The notes under the pieces: model-generated
The model's database searches: none
Seen by the model: the letters and a program-made list of their open reading frames with translations, nothing else
What the model was told of the DNA's origin: nothing
Made by a program: the position numbers and the translations under genes
Shown here: positions 63,932 to 64,000 of the stretch, piece by piece
Position numbering within the stretch: position 1 is the stretch's first letter
How the letters are laid out: each line of letters begins with the position of its first letter
NCBI RefSeq assembly: GCF_023074075.1
Contig: NZ_JADPKT010000033.1
Coordinates: forward strand, 1-64,000
Length of the DNA stretch: 64,000 nt
Origin: Bradyrhizobium sp. 138
Lineage (GTDB): Bacteria; Pseudomonadota; Alphaproteobacteria; Rhizobiales; Xanthobacteraceae
Reading direction: 5' to 3'

Positions 63932-64000
63932 TTACTTGGTGGCCTGGCGAGAGGTCGCCGGCCGGTGCCGTTTCTTCGGGGGCATGGCATAGCCCGGAAT
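63932..64000 (-). CDS. 3' end of an unidentified gene
   Basis: The last 22 codons of a gene entering from the right edge, ending KKRHRPATSRQATK and a TAA at 63932. The tail is basic and no family can be told from it. It ends 18 bp before eda, so a carbohydrate or sugar-acid gene is likely. Confidence 0.35.
   Translation of the reverse strand: MPGYAMPPKKRHRPATSRQATK

Noticed and set aside
62475..63992. 505-aa plus-strand open frame over thiolase and eda
   Set aside because: Antisense to two clear enzyme genes; composition typical of a shadow frame.

Overview
The window looks like chromosomal core and accessory metabolism of an alphaproteobacterium of the Bradyrhizobium/Rhodopseudomonas group. 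The evidence is the very high GC content, the protein flavour (TRAP, ABC and CaiB genes, many acyl-CoA enzymes) and intergenic palindromic repeats of the kind scattered through Bradyrhizobium genomes. I found no rRNA, tRNA, CRISPR array, transposase, integrase or phage gene.

Layout. 0.1-3.5 kb: rRNA m5C methyltransferase, MAPEG protein, unknown membrane protein, metallophosphoesterase. 3.6-10.5 kb: one catabolic operon with a D-serine-dehydratase-like PLP enzyme, a polar amino-acid ABC importer (two permeases, ATPase, binding protein), RidA and an AstE/DoeB-like deacylase. It is followed by a LacI-type regulator, and a 16-bp perfect CG-centred palindrome lies before the first gene. 10.5-16.6 kb: small membrane protein, MDR oxidoreductase, guaB, an MFS exporter, a frameshifted VOC gene and an ABM monooxygenase. 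The last two sit behind a LysR gene, with matching palindromes before both the regulator and the pair. 17.6-28 kb: rlmE-ppx pair, orphan form-II molybdenum hydroxylase, hotdog protein, DUF188, ABC-F ATPase, D-threonine-aldolase-like enzyme, and a flavoprotein that appears to start at CTG.

28-41 kb: acyl-CoA metabolism. A minus-strand run carries SDR, MaoC and acyl-CoA synthetase genes and the distal valine pathway (mmsB, 3-hydroxyisobutyryl-CoA hydrolase, acyl-CoA dehydrogenase, mmsA), with a divergent LysR gene. A TetR regulator, thioesterase, enoyl-CoA hydratase, thiolase and MFS carrier follow. 42-46.5 kb: a long non-coding, structured, repeat-like region, an AhpD-like protein, and three Tad-pilus minor pilin/TadG genes. 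46.7-57.4 kb: FAD-linked oxidoreductase, a carboxyltransferase and a stand-alone biotin carrier flanking an IclR regulator with clear operators, a TAXI-TRAP transporter, and a glutaminase-STAS-cNMP gene broken by a one-base deletion. 57.4-64 kb: MazG-like protein, CMD protein, a 33-codon membrane peptide, a DUF35 plus thiolase-like pair without the usual cysteine (Ltp2-aldolase-like), CaiB/BaiF CoA-transferase, SlyX-like protein, thiolase, KDPG aldolase and the last codons of another gene.

The most promising systems are the LacI operon (import and breakdown of an unknown, perhaps acylated or D-configured, amino acid), the LysR/ABM/VOC switch, the IclR biotin-enzyme/TRAP/glutaminase locus, and the DUF35/thiolase-like pair. 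Two genes each lack exactly one base, either real decay or assembly error.
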